Positions 1-7,280 of a DNA stretch of 64,000 bases are shown here, piece after piece. How positions within the stretch are numbered: the stretch's first letter is position 1; each line of letters begins with the position of its first letter. The position numbers and the translations under genes are program-made. This DNA comes from Mesonia aquimarina. Lineage in GTDB: Bacteria; Bacteroidota; Bacteroidia; Flavobacteriales; Flavobacteriaceae. Location of the stretch: assembly GCF_003667275.1 (NCBI RefSeq), contig NZ_RCNV01000013.1, positions 1 to 64,000 of the forward strand, read 5' to 3'. The notes beneath the pieces were generated by a model that was not told the origin of the DNA, made no database searches, and was given only the letters and a program-made list of their open reading frames with translations.

Positions 1-182
1 TTGATCGCTATGGAAAGCTGCTTAAACAGTTAAGTCCGAGTGGTCCGGGATGGGATGGAACCTATAATGGTAATCCGGTATCGTCTAATGACTATTGGTT
101 TAGAGTAGAGTATATGGAAACTCTGCCCGATGGTAGTTTGCAACCAAGAGAGTTTAAAGCGAACTTTACACTAAAAAGATAA
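1..182 (+). CDS. C-terminal end of a T9SS-secreted protein (type B sorting domain), 5' end outside the window
   Basis: The open frame enters from the left edge (first full codon at 3) and encodes 59 residues before TAA. The piece reads DRYGKLLKQL, then GWDGTYNG, NDYWFRVEY and FKANFTLKR at the end. This is the usual end of the gliding motility-associated (type B) C-terminal domain of Bacteroidota: a beta strand, the GWDGTYNG turn, a YWF strand and a basic last strand. That domain directs a folded passenger through the type IX secretion system. The passenger lies outside the window and its function cannot be judged. A 13-bp perfect inverted repeat follows directly. Confidence 0.85.
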   Translation, partial: DRYGKLLKQLSPSGPGWDGTYNGNPVSSNDYWFRVEYMETLPDGSLQPREFKANFTLKR

Positions 183-186
183 AAAC

Positions 187-234
187 AACAAAATTTTAGG
201 ATCAGTTTAAAAGACTTGGTTCTAAAATTTTGTT
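187..234 (+). terminator. Intrinsic-type terminator of the T9SS-secreted protein gene
   Basis: Arms 187-199 and 222-234 are perfect complements (AACAAAATTTTAG / CTAAAATTTTGTT); the stem can extend inward with G-U pairs. It starts 5 nt after the stop at 182. The downstream stretch is AT-rich rather than a clean T-run. The right arm also contains the TTTG that looks like the -33 element of the next promoter. Confidence 0.65.
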
Positions 235-258
235 ATTAAATTTTAATTTATATATTTG
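229..258 (+). promoter_or_regulatory. Promoter of the arginine operon (Bacteroidota type)
   Basis: TTTG at 229-232 and TATATTTG at 251-258 are separated by 18 nt, matching the -33 TTTG / -7 TAnnTTTG consensus known for Bacteroidota. Transcription would start only a few bases past 258, at or next to the ATG of the first leader peptide at 264. This is by far the best-formed promoter in the window. Its position directly before an Arg-rich leader ORF supports both calls. Confidence 0.7.
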
Positions 259-263
259 ATGAT

Positions 264-323
264 ATGATTTTAAAGAGGAACATAGCTAATTCATTTTACC
301 GCCGCCGCTGTCGCCGTGACTAA
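264..323 (+). CDS. Arginine operon leader peptide 1 (19 aa)
   Basis: ATG at 264, TAA at 321-323. The 19 residues are MILKRNIANSFYRRRCRRD: five of the last seven are arginine (codons CGC CGC CGC, TGT, CGC CGT), plus one AGG early on. Such an arginine run in a tiny ORF directly before an arginine operon is the hallmark of a leader peptide for ribosome-mediated attenuation. With little charged tRNA-Arg the ribosome would stall at 300-317 and change folding of the downstream leader RNA. There is no Shine-Dalgarno sequence, and the promoter places the RNA start almost at the ATG, so it may be translated leaderless. The GC-rich Arg codons stand out in AT-rich flanks. Confidence 0.75.
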   Translation: MILKRNIANSFYRRRCRRD

Positions 324-370
324 TTACCTGTGCGATTGTAACTCATTTTCTTTTTTAAAATTATTTTCTT

Positions 371-475
371 TTGAAATTCATCTTATCATTATTTTCTTTT
401 TACTCTACATCCTGTATTTCACACCGGGTATTTAGACGTGTTTATTTATTTCGCCGCCGCTTGGCGCGTATATAG
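371..475 (+). CDS. Possible second Arg-rich leader peptide (34 aa, TTG start)
   Basis: A second open frame in the same leader runs from TTG at 371 to TAG at 473-475. It begins MKFILSLFSFYS and ends HRVFRRVYLFRRRLARI, with seven arginine codons among its last 17 codons. The three consecutive CGC codons at 452-460 lie in the same 10-base string, CGCCGCCGCT, that carries the Arg codons of leader peptide 1 (300-309). The stop lies 7 nt before the hairpin at 483-511, the place expected for a controlling leader peptide. There is no ATG and no obvious ribosome site, so translation is uncertain. The arginine bias may also be a by-product of RNA pairing constraints. Confidence 0.4.
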   Translation: MKFILSLFSFYSTSCISHRVFRRVYLFRRRLARI

Positions 476-482
476 TTTGTAT

Positions 483-511
483 GGAACTCAGGTGAGTCCG
501 GTTCTTTTTTT
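483..511 (+). terminator. Attenuator terminator hairpin in the arg leader
   Basis: GGA(A)CTC at 483-489 pairs with GAGTCC at 494-499, leaving one bulged A and an AGGT loop. GAAC 484-487 could instead pair with GTTC 501-504. A run of seven T follows at 505-511. It lies 46 nt before the first structural gene and would end transcription when the antiterminator cannot form. The stem is short, so strength is uncertain. Confidence 0.5.
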
Positions 512-557
512 CATCCCTTTATCATTTAAACTCTAATTTTTTAATTCTTTGAATCCA

Positions 558-1184
558 ATGAAAATAGTCATTGCGAATCAATCGCATATCTCTTATGCAC
601 AAGAGATATGTGATTTGGTTAAACTATCAGCAAAAGCACGAGGCACCGGTATAGCAGAGCGTTCTCCTTCTTATCTCAAGGAAAAAATGTGTAGTGGGAA
701 TGCTGTCATTGCCCTTGACGAGGAGCAATTTGTGGGCTTTTGTTATATAGAATCATGGGATCATCAACAATATGTAGCCAATTCCGGTTTAATTGTTCAT
801 CCTGATTATCGTTATAAAGGAATTGCCAAGGATATTAAGAAAGCTGTATTTAAGCTTTCGAGAGAAAAATATCCAAAGGCAAAAATTTTCGGGATTACTA
901 CCGGTTTGGCAGTGATGAAAATCAATTCTTCTTTAGGATATCGACCAGTTTCTTTTTCGCAGTTAACAAAAGATGAACGCTTTTGGGACGGTTGTCAAAC
1001 CTGTAAAAATTATGATATTTTAAATAGAACCAATCGTCAAATGTGTTTATGCACAGGAATGGTTTATGACCCCTCAGAAGAAGGAACATATACATCAAAA
1101 AAAATTAAAGAAAAGACCTATCAACGCTTAAAAACGATTAAGCAAACTCTATTTAATAAAAAAAATAAAACCAATAAATCATGA
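558..1184 (+). CDS. GNAT-family N-acyltransferase, first gene of the arginine operon (ArgA-type role)
   Basis: The 208-residue protein has the GNAT fold: beta strands at about 50-80 and the acyl-CoA loop RYKGIA at 85-90. As the first gene of a complete arginine operon lacking another N-acylglutamate synthase, it most likely transfers an acetyl or succinyl group from CoA to glutamate. A cysteine cluster, CQTC at 146-149 and CLC at 163-165, follows the GNAT core and may bind metal; the C-terminus is very lysine-rich. An in-frame TTG at 549 would add three residues, but I chose the ATG at 558. The stop overlaps the argG start (ATGA, 1181-1184), so the genes are translationally coupled. The acyl group cannot be read from sequence. 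Confidence 0.75.
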   Translation: MKIVIANQSHISYAQEICDLVKLSAKARGTGIAERSPSYLKEKMCSGNAVIALDEEQFVGFCYIESWDHQQYVANSGLIVHPDYRYKGIAKDIKKAVFKLSREKYPKAKIFGITTGLAVMKINSSLGYRPVSFSQLTKDERFWDGCQTCKNYDILNRTNRQMCLCTGMVYDPSEEGTYTSKKIKEKTYQRLKTIKQTLFNKKNKTNKS

Positions 1185-2371
1185 ATAAAAAGAAAGTTGT
1201 CTTAGCCTATAGTGGAGGACTCGATACCTCTTATTGTGTACATCATTTAGCTCATGAAAAATCTTTAGATGTTTATGCAGTTAGTGTAAATACAGGAGGT
1301 TTTTCATCAGATGAACTAAAGGAAATGGAAAAAATGGCATTTCAATTAGGAGCTTATCATTTCGATGCCTTAGAGGCAGAGCAAGATTATTACCAAAAAA
1401 TCATTAAGTTTTTAATTTTTGGAAATGTATTAAAGAATAATAATTATCCGCTTTCGGTAGGAGCAGAGCGAGTACTTCAAGCGATTATGCTTGTAAAATA
1501 TGCTCAACATATAGGAGCAGATTTTATAGCCCACGGAAGTACAGGAGCTGGAAATGATCAAGTGAGATTTGACGTTATTTTTCAAATCTTAGCCCCGGAA
1601 ATACGCATTCTTACTCCAATTCGAGATCAGGGTTTGAGTAGAGAAGAAGAAATAGAATATTTACAAAATCACGGGATTCAACTAAACTGGTATAAAGCTC
1701 AATACTCTATTAATACCGGGTTATGGGGTACTAGTATAGGCGGAGCAGAAACCCTAACAAGTGATCTTCCTTTACCGGAAGAAGCTTTTCCTGTTCCTTT
1801 ACGAAAAAAGAATCCATTACCGATTGAATTGCATTTTGAACAAGGAGAGTTAAATGGTGTAGATACCAAAAAGGGAAGTTCGGTGGAAATGATTCAATAT
1901 TTAGAAACCATAGCGGCTCCTTATGCTATTGGTAGAGATATACATGTGGGCGATACCTTAATCGGAATAAAAGGTCGTGTGGGATTTGCGGCAGCTTCAG
2001 CCTTACTTATTATTGCAGCGCATCAACTCTTAGAAAAACATACCCTTAGCAAATGGCAATTACAGCATAAAGATTACATAGGAAAGTGGTATGGGACCCA
2101 TCTTCATGAAGGACAATATTTAGATCCGGTCATGCGTGATTTTGAAGCTTTATTAGCGACTTCTCAACAAAGAGTAAGCGGAAGTGTTTTTATCACCTTA
2201 CATCCTTATCGTTTTACACTTGATGGAATTAAATCTGATTATGATCTTTTAGAAAATACTTTTGCTCATTATGGAGAAACCAATTCAGCTTGGTCTGCCA
2301 ATGATGTAAAAGGTTTTATTAAGTTGTTCTCTATTCCCGGAAAACTCTATCAATCTGTAACCCATAACTAG
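1181..2371 (+). CDS. argG: Argininosuccinate synthase
   Basis: Joins citrulline and aspartate with ATP in the cytoplasm to give argininosuccinate, the next-to-last step of arginine synthesis. The 396-residue length fits the family. The N-terminal PP-loop AYSGGLDTSY (9-18) binds ATP pyrophosphate, and the HGSTGAGNDQVRF segment (about 117-129) is the typical substrate region. The start overlaps the previous stop by four bases, and argC begins one base after its stop. Placing argG near the front, before argC, is the usual Bacteroidota order. Nothing is missing or truncated. Confidence 0.96.
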   Translation: MNKKKVVLAYSGGLDTSYCVHHLAHEKSLDVYAVSVNTGGFSSDELKEMEKMAFQLGAYHFDALEAEQDYYQKIIKFLIFGNVLKNNNYPLSVGAERVLQAIMLVKYAQHIGADFIAHGSTGAGNDQVRFDVIFQILAPEIRILTPIRDQGLSREEEIEYLQNHGIQLNWYKAQYSINTGLWGTSIGGAETLTSDLPLPEEAFPVPLRKKNPLPIELHFEQGELNGVDTKKGSSVEMIQYLETIAAPYAIGRDIHVGDTLIGIKGRVGFAAASALLIIAAHQLLEKHTLSKWQLQHKDYIGKWYGTHLHEGQYLDPVMRDFEALLATSQQRVSGSVFITLHPYRFTLDGIKSDYDLLENTFAHYGETNSAWSANDVKGFIKLFSIPGKLYQSVTHN

Positions 2372-2372
2372 T

Positions 2373-3329
2373 ATGATAACAGTTGGAATTATTGGAGGTA
2401 GTGGTTATACAGGTGGTGAATTAATACGACTTTTATTACAGCATGCACAAGTGGATATTCGTTTTGTGTATAGTACCACTAAAGTAGGAATGCCTATTGA
2501 AAAGATACATCAGGATTTAATAGGAGAAACAACATTGATGTTTACAGATAAGATAGTTGCTGATGTCGACCTTGTTTTTTTATGTGTTGGACACGGGAAA
2601 TCTAAAGAGTTTTTACAAAAACATACGTTTAGTGAAACGACTAAAATTATTGATTTGAGTACTGATTTTCGGATGGAACATCAAAATCATGATTTTGTAT
2701 ACGGCCTACCGGAAGTCAATAAAGCTTTAATTATGCAATCTAATTTTATTGCTAATCCCGGATGTTTTGCAACAGCCATAAACCTGGCTCTTTATCCAGC
2801 AATCAAACATTTACAATTAGACGATGTACATATTCACGCGGTAACCGGAGCCACCGGTGGAGGTGCTCGTTTAGATGAAAAACAACATTTTTCCTGGCGT
2901 AGCCAGAATTATTCAAGTTATAAGATTTTTCAGCATCAACATGAGCGAGAAATATTACAGCTTTTTTCTAGATGTAAAGTAGTTCCGCAGTTAAACTTTA
3001 TTCCCCATAGAGGAAGCTTTGCTCGCGGCATTTATGTGACCTGTTATACGCAATTTTCAGGCGATCTAGCCCATGTAATCCAATTGTATGAATCATTTTA
3101 TCAAGATGCGCCTTTTACGATAAGATCTGGTATAGCACCCCATTTAAAACAAATAGTGAATACCAACAAGTGTCTACTGCATATTCAGCATATAAATGAT
3201 AAACTGGTTATTACCAGCATGCTTGATAATTTATTAAAAGGAGCTGCCGGACAAGCCGTTCAAAATATGAATCTCATGTTTGGTTTTGAAGAGACTACAG
3301 GACTAAAATTAAAAGGAAGCTATTTTTAA
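2373..3329 (+). CDS. argC: N-acetyl (or N-succinyl)-gamma-glutamyl-phosphate reductase
   Basis: Reduces the N-acyl-glutamyl phosphate made by ArgB to the semialdehyde with NADPH. The N-terminal nucleotide site is GIIGGSGYTGGEL at 5-17. The catalytic cysteine is C131 in NPGCFAT, and GATGGGARL follows in the substrate domain. At 318 residues it is of the short ArgC form. It is separated from argG by one base and from argD by 11 bases, so it is co-transcribed. Which acyl group it sees depends on the pathway form discussed under argF'. Confidence 0.95.
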   Translation: MITVGIIGGSGYTGGELIRLLLQHAQVDIRFVYSTTKVGMPIEKIHQDLIGETTLMFTDKIVADVDLVFLCVGHGKSKEFLQKHTFSETTKIIDLSTDFRMEHQNHDFVYGLPEVNKALIMQSNFIANPGCFATAINLALYPAIKHLQLDDVHIHAVTGATGGGARLDEKQHFSWRSQNYSSYKIFQHQHEREILQLFSRCKVVPQLNFIPHRGSFARGIYVTCYTQFSGDLAHVIQLYESFYQDAPFTIRSGIAPHLKQIVNTNKCLLHIQHINDKLVITSMLDNLLKGAAGQAVQNMNLMFGFEETTGLKLKGSYF

Positions 3330-3340
3330 AATCAACACTT

Positions 3341-4483
3341 ATGAAACTATTTGATGTATATACAACTTTTTCAGTTCAACTTGCTCAGGCAAAAGGCTGC
3401 TATCTTTATGATGATGAAGGAAAACAATACCTTGATTTTTATGGCGGCCATGCAGTAATTTCTATAGGACATAATCACCCGGTATATTGCCATGCGCTAC
3501 AGGATCAATTGGGTAAATTAGCCTACTATTCCAATGCAATAGATAAACCCATACAAGAAAAATTAGCTAAAAGTTTGGGAGAGGCTTCTCATTGTCAAGA
3601 TTATCGTTTGTTTATGTGTAATTCCGGTGCGGAAGCAAATGAAAATGCGTTAAAGCTAGCTTCTTTTGCAACCGGAAAGTCGCGTATTGTTTATTTTGAG
3701 AATGCTTTCCACGGTCGGACATCCGCTGCTGTTTCGGTGAGCGATCAAGAAAACTTGAAGTCACCTTTAAACAAACATAATCCTGTAACAAAGTTAAGCT
3801 TTGGTCAAGTTGATGAATTAGAAGCGATTTTAACAAAAAATGATGTTGCGGCTGTTATTATAGAAATAATTCAAGGAGTAGGAGGATTACATGAAGCTTC
3901 TACTCATTATTACAAAAAAATACAACAACTATGTAAGGATCATAAGGTCATATTTATCGTTGATGAAGTACAAAGTGGCTGGGGTAGAACCGGAAAATTT
4001 TTTGCTTTTCAGCATCATGGACTACAACCTAATCTTATTAGTATGGCAAAAGGAATGGGGAATGGCTTTCCGGTGGGAGGCGTACTGATTGACCAATCTT
4101 TTTCTGCTTCTCATGGCATGTTGGGGACCACCTTTGGAGGAAATCAACTCGCTTGTGCTGCCAGTTTAGCCGTTTTGGAAACATTACAAAATGAACAATT
4201 ATTAATTAACGTAGCAGAAATGTCTTCGCTTTTTTGTAAAAAAGCATTGGCTATACCTGCTATTAAAGCAATAAAGGGACGAGGCTTGATGTTGGGGTTA
4301 GTTTTTGATTTTGACGTAAAACTCCTTCGAGAATGCTTAGTATACGATTATCAAGTTTTTACCGGCGCAGCCACTCCTAAAAACATGCTACGAATTTTAC
4401 CTCCTTTAACGGTGACAAAAAAACAAATACAAGAATTTTTTACGGCACTAGAAGCTGCTCTCTTGCAATTAAACTTAACTTAA
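3341..4483 (+). CDS. argD: N-acyl-ornithine aminotransferase (class III)
   Basis: PLP enzyme that converts the N-acyl-glutamate semialdehyde to N-acyl-ornithine with glutamate as amino donor. Class III motifs are clear: SGAEANENALKLA near 96-108, the FHGRT segment, IVDEVQSGWGRTG near 206-218, and the PLP lysine K237 in MAKGMGNGFP. The length of 380 residues is normal. It sits 11 bases after argC and 8 bases before argF'. The enzyme family often also handles succinyl-diaminopimelate, so a second role in lysine synthesis is possible. Confidence 0.94.
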   Translation: MKLFDVYTTFSVQLAQAKGCYLYDDEGKQYLDFYGGHAVISIGHNHPVYCHALQDQLGKLAYYSNAIDKPIQEKLAKSLGEASHCQDYRLFMCNSGAEANENALKLASFATGKSRIVYFENAFHGRTSAAVSVSDQENLKSPLNKHNPVTKLSFGQVDELEAILTKNDVAAVIIEIIQGVGGLHEASTHYYKKIQQLCKDHKVIFIVDEVQSGWGRTGKFFAFQHHGLQPNLISMAKGMGNGFPVGGVLIDQSFSASHGMLGTTFGGNQLACAASLAVLETLQNEQLLINVAEMSSLFCKKALAIPAIKAIKGRGLMLGLVFDFDVKLLRECLVYDYQVFTGAATPKNMLRILPPLTVTKKQIQEFFTALEAALLQLNLT

Positions 4484-4491
4484 AGATAACC

Positions 4492-5436
4492 ATGAAACAT
4501 TGTACTTCATTATCAGATATAACTGATGTTCAGCAAGTAATCGATCAAGCGATAGCGATCAAACAACATCAGAATAGTGCTCCTATTGGAAAGGGTAAAA
4601 CACTAGGCTTACTTTTTTACAATCCCAGTTTGAGAACACGTTTGAGTACTCAAAAAGCTGCTCGCATGTTAGGGATAGAAGTTATTGTTATGAATATTAA
4701 TAAGGAGGGATGGACATTAGAATTTGAAGAAGGAGCCTATATGAATCACCAAACTTCTGAGCACATTAAAGAAGCTGCCGGGGTTTTATCATGTTATTGT
4801 GATATTATTGGTATTCGTATTTTTCCTTTGTTTAATTCTAAAGCAGAAGATGAACAAGAGCTCGTTTTAAATTCCTTTAAAAAGTATTGTACTATACCGG
4901 TGATTAATTTAGAGAGTGCAACGGCTCATCCCTTACAAGGCTTAACTGACGCGATGACAATTCAAGAATTTAAGATTGAAAAACCTAAAATAGTAATGAC
5001 TTGGGCTCCCCATCCTTCCGTATTGCCACAGGCGGTTCCTAATTCTTTTACGGAAGTAATGAATCAATTATCTATGAAGCATTCTATATGTAATCCTTCT
5101 ACTCATAATTTGGCTCCCCATATTGTACAATCTACACCTGTATTTAATGATCAGGCAGAAGCCTTGAAAGATGCAGATATCGTTTATGTTAAAAACTGGG
5201 GAAGTAACACCTATTATGGAGAAAAATTTCCTATTGATAGAAAATGGACATTTACGCTTGCAAAATGGAAATTAACCAATCAAGCTAAAGTATTGCATTG
5301 TTTGCCGGTAAGGAGAAATGTAGTAATAGAAGATGCTGTTTTGGATGGGAGTCAAAGTGCTGTTTTGAATCAAGCTGAAAACCGAACGTATATAGCTGCC
5401 AGTATATTAACCGAACTTTTACAAGCTAACTTATGA
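4492..5436 (+). CDS. argF': N-acyl-ornithine carbamoyltransferase (N-succinyl/N-acetylornithine type)
   Basis: Carbamoylates N-acyl-ornithine to N-acyl-citrulline, the step that sets the Bacteroidota and Xanthomonas pathways apart from the common one using free ornithine. The carbamoyl phosphate loop reads NPSLRTRLS (44-52), where ordinary ornithine carbamoyltransferases carry a STRTR-like loop. HPLQGL lies near 142-147 and HCLPVRRNVV near 279-288. Length is 314 residues. From memory, the residue that decides succinyl (Pro) or acetyl (Glu) preference precedes EHI; here it is S89 in QTSEHI, so substrate choice is open. The argB start overlaps its stop (ATGA). Confidence 0.9.
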   Translation: MKHCTSLSDITDVQQVIDQAIAIKQHQNSAPIGKGKTLGLLFYNPSLRTRLSTQKAARMLGIEVIVMNINKEGWTLEFEEGAYMNHQTSEHIKEAAGVLSCYCDIIGIRIFPLFNSKAEDEQELVLNSFKKYCTIPVINLESATAHPLQGLTDAMTIQEFKIEKPKIVMTWAPHPSVLPQAVPNSFTEVMNQLSMKHSICNPSTHNLAPHIVQSTPVFNDQAEALKDADIVYVKNWGSNTYYGEKFPIDRKWTFTLAKWKLTNQAKVLHCLPVRRNVVIEDAVLDGSQSAVLNQAENRTYIAASILTELLQANL

Positions 5437-6206
5437 AAGGTTTACATATTATAAAAGTAGGGGGGAGCGTGCTCAGCGATAAAAAAAGTATAGCCACTCT
5501 TTTGGATGATTTTGTAGCTTTAAAAGGAGCGAAGATTTTGGTTCATGGAGGAGGAAATGTAGTTACGGAAACAGCGTTAAAACTAGGCTACACCACTGAA
5601 ATGATTGAAGGAAGACGTATAACCTCAGATGCGATGATGGAGGTAGTGAGTATGGTTTGTGGTGGGCTCCTCAATAAAAATGTCGTAGGATGCTTACAAG
5701 CAAGATCGTGTAACGCTATAGGCCTATGCGGAGCGGATGGAAAAAGTATCCTCTCAAAAAAACGTCTATCTGCCCCTATTGATTATGGACGTGTGGGAGA
5801 TGTTATAGCTATCAATGAAGACTTTATTGTTAATTTGTTAGGAAAAGGATGTGTACCTGTATTTTCTCCTATCACGATGGATGGAGCCGGGAAATTGCTG
5901 AACACTAATGCGGATACTATAGCAGCTCAGCTTGCCATTGCACTCACCCCATATTTTAGGGTTCATCTAACTTTCTGTATCGATAAACCAGGTGTATTGA
6001 GTGATCCGCTCGATAATATGTCTGTGGTTCCATTCCTAAATCGAGATACTTATCAAAAGATGTTAGCTCAAAAAATAATTTCGCAAGGTATGCTCCCTAA
6101 ATTGGAACAGTCTTTTAAGGCACTAGAAAGATATGTGCATCAAGTGTGTATAGGAGGATGTAATGGATTAAAATCAACTCAAAAAAACACTAAAATAATA
6201 TTATAA
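5433..6206 (+). CDS. argB: N-acylglutamate kinase
   Basis: Phosphorylates the gamma carboxylate of N-acyl-glutamate. The amino acid kinase fold is shown by KVGGSVLSDK (8-17), HGGGNVVTE near 38-46, the substrate motif GRRITSDAMMEV near 60-71 and a NTNADTIAAQLA segment near 152-163. At 257 residues it is the compact form. It lacks the N-terminal helix that many arginine-inhibited hexameric enzymes carry, so feedback inhibition of this enzyme may be weak, which would fit transcriptional control at the leader. It overlaps argF' by four bases and shares one base with argE. Confidence 0.93.
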   Translation: MKGLHIIKVGGSVLSDKKSIATLLDDFVALKGAKILVHGGGNVVTETALKLGYTTEMIEGRRITSDAMMEVVSMVCGGLLNKNVVGCLQARSCNAIGLCGADGKSILSKKRLSAPIDYGRVGDVIAINEDFIVNLLGKGCVPVFSPITMDGAGKLLNTNADTIAAQLAIALTPYFRVHLTFCIDKPGVLSDPLDNMSVVPFLNRDTYQKMLAQKIISQGMLPKLEQSFKALERYVHQVCIGGCNGLKSTQKNTKIIL

Positions 6207-7270
6207 TGGATTTAAATGAATTATATGATGATGCTATCAAATTATTAAAAGAAATGATAAGCACTCCTTCTTTTTCTACCCAAGAATCGAGGACTGCAGA
6301 ACTTCTGGAAGCGTGGTTTGAAAAGTATTCTATTCCTTATCAACGATCAAATAACAATGTTTGGGCAATACAAAAAAATCATGGAGAGGCTAAACCTGTA
6401 GTGCTACTAAATTCGCATCACGATACGGTACGTCCTGCAAAATCTTATACTAAAGATCCATTTAATCCTCTCATTGAAGATGGAAAATTATACGGATTGG
6501 GAAGTAATGATGCCGGAGGATGTTTGGTTTCTTTGTTAGCGGTTTTTACCTATGCTTATCATCAAGATTTAACTTATACTCTTGTATTTGCAGGAACTGC
6601 TGAAGAAGAGATTAATGGAAATCAGGGAATCAGTAGTATTATTCCGAAACTCCCTGTACTGACTGCGGCAATTGTAGGAGAACCTACTCAAATGCAGATG
6701 GCTATTGCGGAGCGTGGTTTATTGGTTATTGATGCTTTTATAAAAGGAACAGCTTCTCATGCAGCTCATCCTAATACCGATAACCCTATTTTAAAGACTG
6801 CTGATTTTTTAAATAAATTGCAAAAGCTCACTTTTGATCGTATTTCTCCATTATTAGGAGAAGTTAACCTTAGTGTGACTCAAATTCATGCAGGTGAGCA
6901 ACACAATGCTATTCCAGATGAAGTCCATTTGGTAATAGATGTACGGGTGAATGATTGTTACTCCTTGGAAGAAGTTTTTACTATCTTAGCCCAAGAATTT
7001 GTCGCAGCTCGTTTTCAAGCACGATCTTTCCGATTACAACCTTCTATTGTTTCTTCTGCACATCCTTTAGTACAAACCGCCGAAAAACTTGGTGTGCTAA
7101 CCTATGGATCTAATACATTATCTGATCAAGCGCTCTTAACCTGCCCTTCTGTTAAAATGGGCCCCGGAAATTCCCTTCGTTCGCATACGGCAGATGAATT
7201 TATTTACCTGCATGAGATTAAAGAGGGAATACAAGCTTATATTAATCTATTATACAATTTAACTTTTTAA
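6206..7270 (+). CDS. argE: M20-family deacylase (ArgE-type)
   Basis: Zinc hydrolase that removes the acyl group from N-acyl-citrulline (or N-acyl-ornithine). The M20 metal motifs are H72 and D73 in NSHHDTV, D102 in GSNDAGG and the acidic pair in GTAEEEING near 129-137. Length is 354 residues with a dimerisation domain at about 165-270. The ATG shares its A with the argB stop. No argJ gene exists here, so the acyl group is hydrolysed rather than recycled and the first enzyme must supply it afresh each round. M20 members are broad; the operon context makes the ArgE call firm. Confidence 0.9.
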   Translation: MDLNELYDDAIKLLKEMISTPSFSTQESRTAELLEAWFEKYSIPYQRSNNNVWAIQKNHGEAKPVVLLNSHHDTVRPAKSYTKDPFNPLIEDGKLYGLGSNDAGGCLVSLLAVFTYAYHQDLTYTLVFAGTAEEEINGNQGISSIIPKLPVLTAAIVGEPTQMQMAIAERGLLVIDAFIKGTASHAAHPNTDNPILKTADFLNKLQKLTFDRISPLLGEVNLSVTQIHAGEQHNAIPDEVHLVIDVRVNDCYSLEEVFTILAQEFVAARFQARSFRLQPSIVSSAHPLVQTAEKLGVLTYGSNTLSDQALLTCPSVKMGPGNSLRSHTADEFIYLHEIKEGIQAYINLLYNLTF

Positions 7271-7280
7271 TACCTGTTAT

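Larger units (their letters stand above)
297..511 (+). promoter_or_regulatory. Candidate arginine attenuator (alternative RNA pairings)
   Basis: Two short strings each occur twice in the leader, and each has a single shared partner. CGCCGCCGCT is at 300-309 (Arg codons of leader 1) and again at 452-461; GGCGCG at 463-468 can pair with CGCC of either copy. AACTCA is at 340-345 and 485-490; TGAGT at 493-497 can pair with ACTCA of either copy. Pairing with the near copies gives local hairpins (452-468 and 483-499), while pairing with the far copies would disrupt them. This is the layout expected of terminator and antiterminator alternatives. The folding is my reading by eye; no energies were computed. 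Confidence 0.55.

Noticed and set aside
264-323. Idea that the arginine-rich string is only a GC-rich accident
   Set aside because: The frame, the arginine identity, the promoter spacing and the arginine operon directly downstream agree with each other; chance is a poor explanation for all four.
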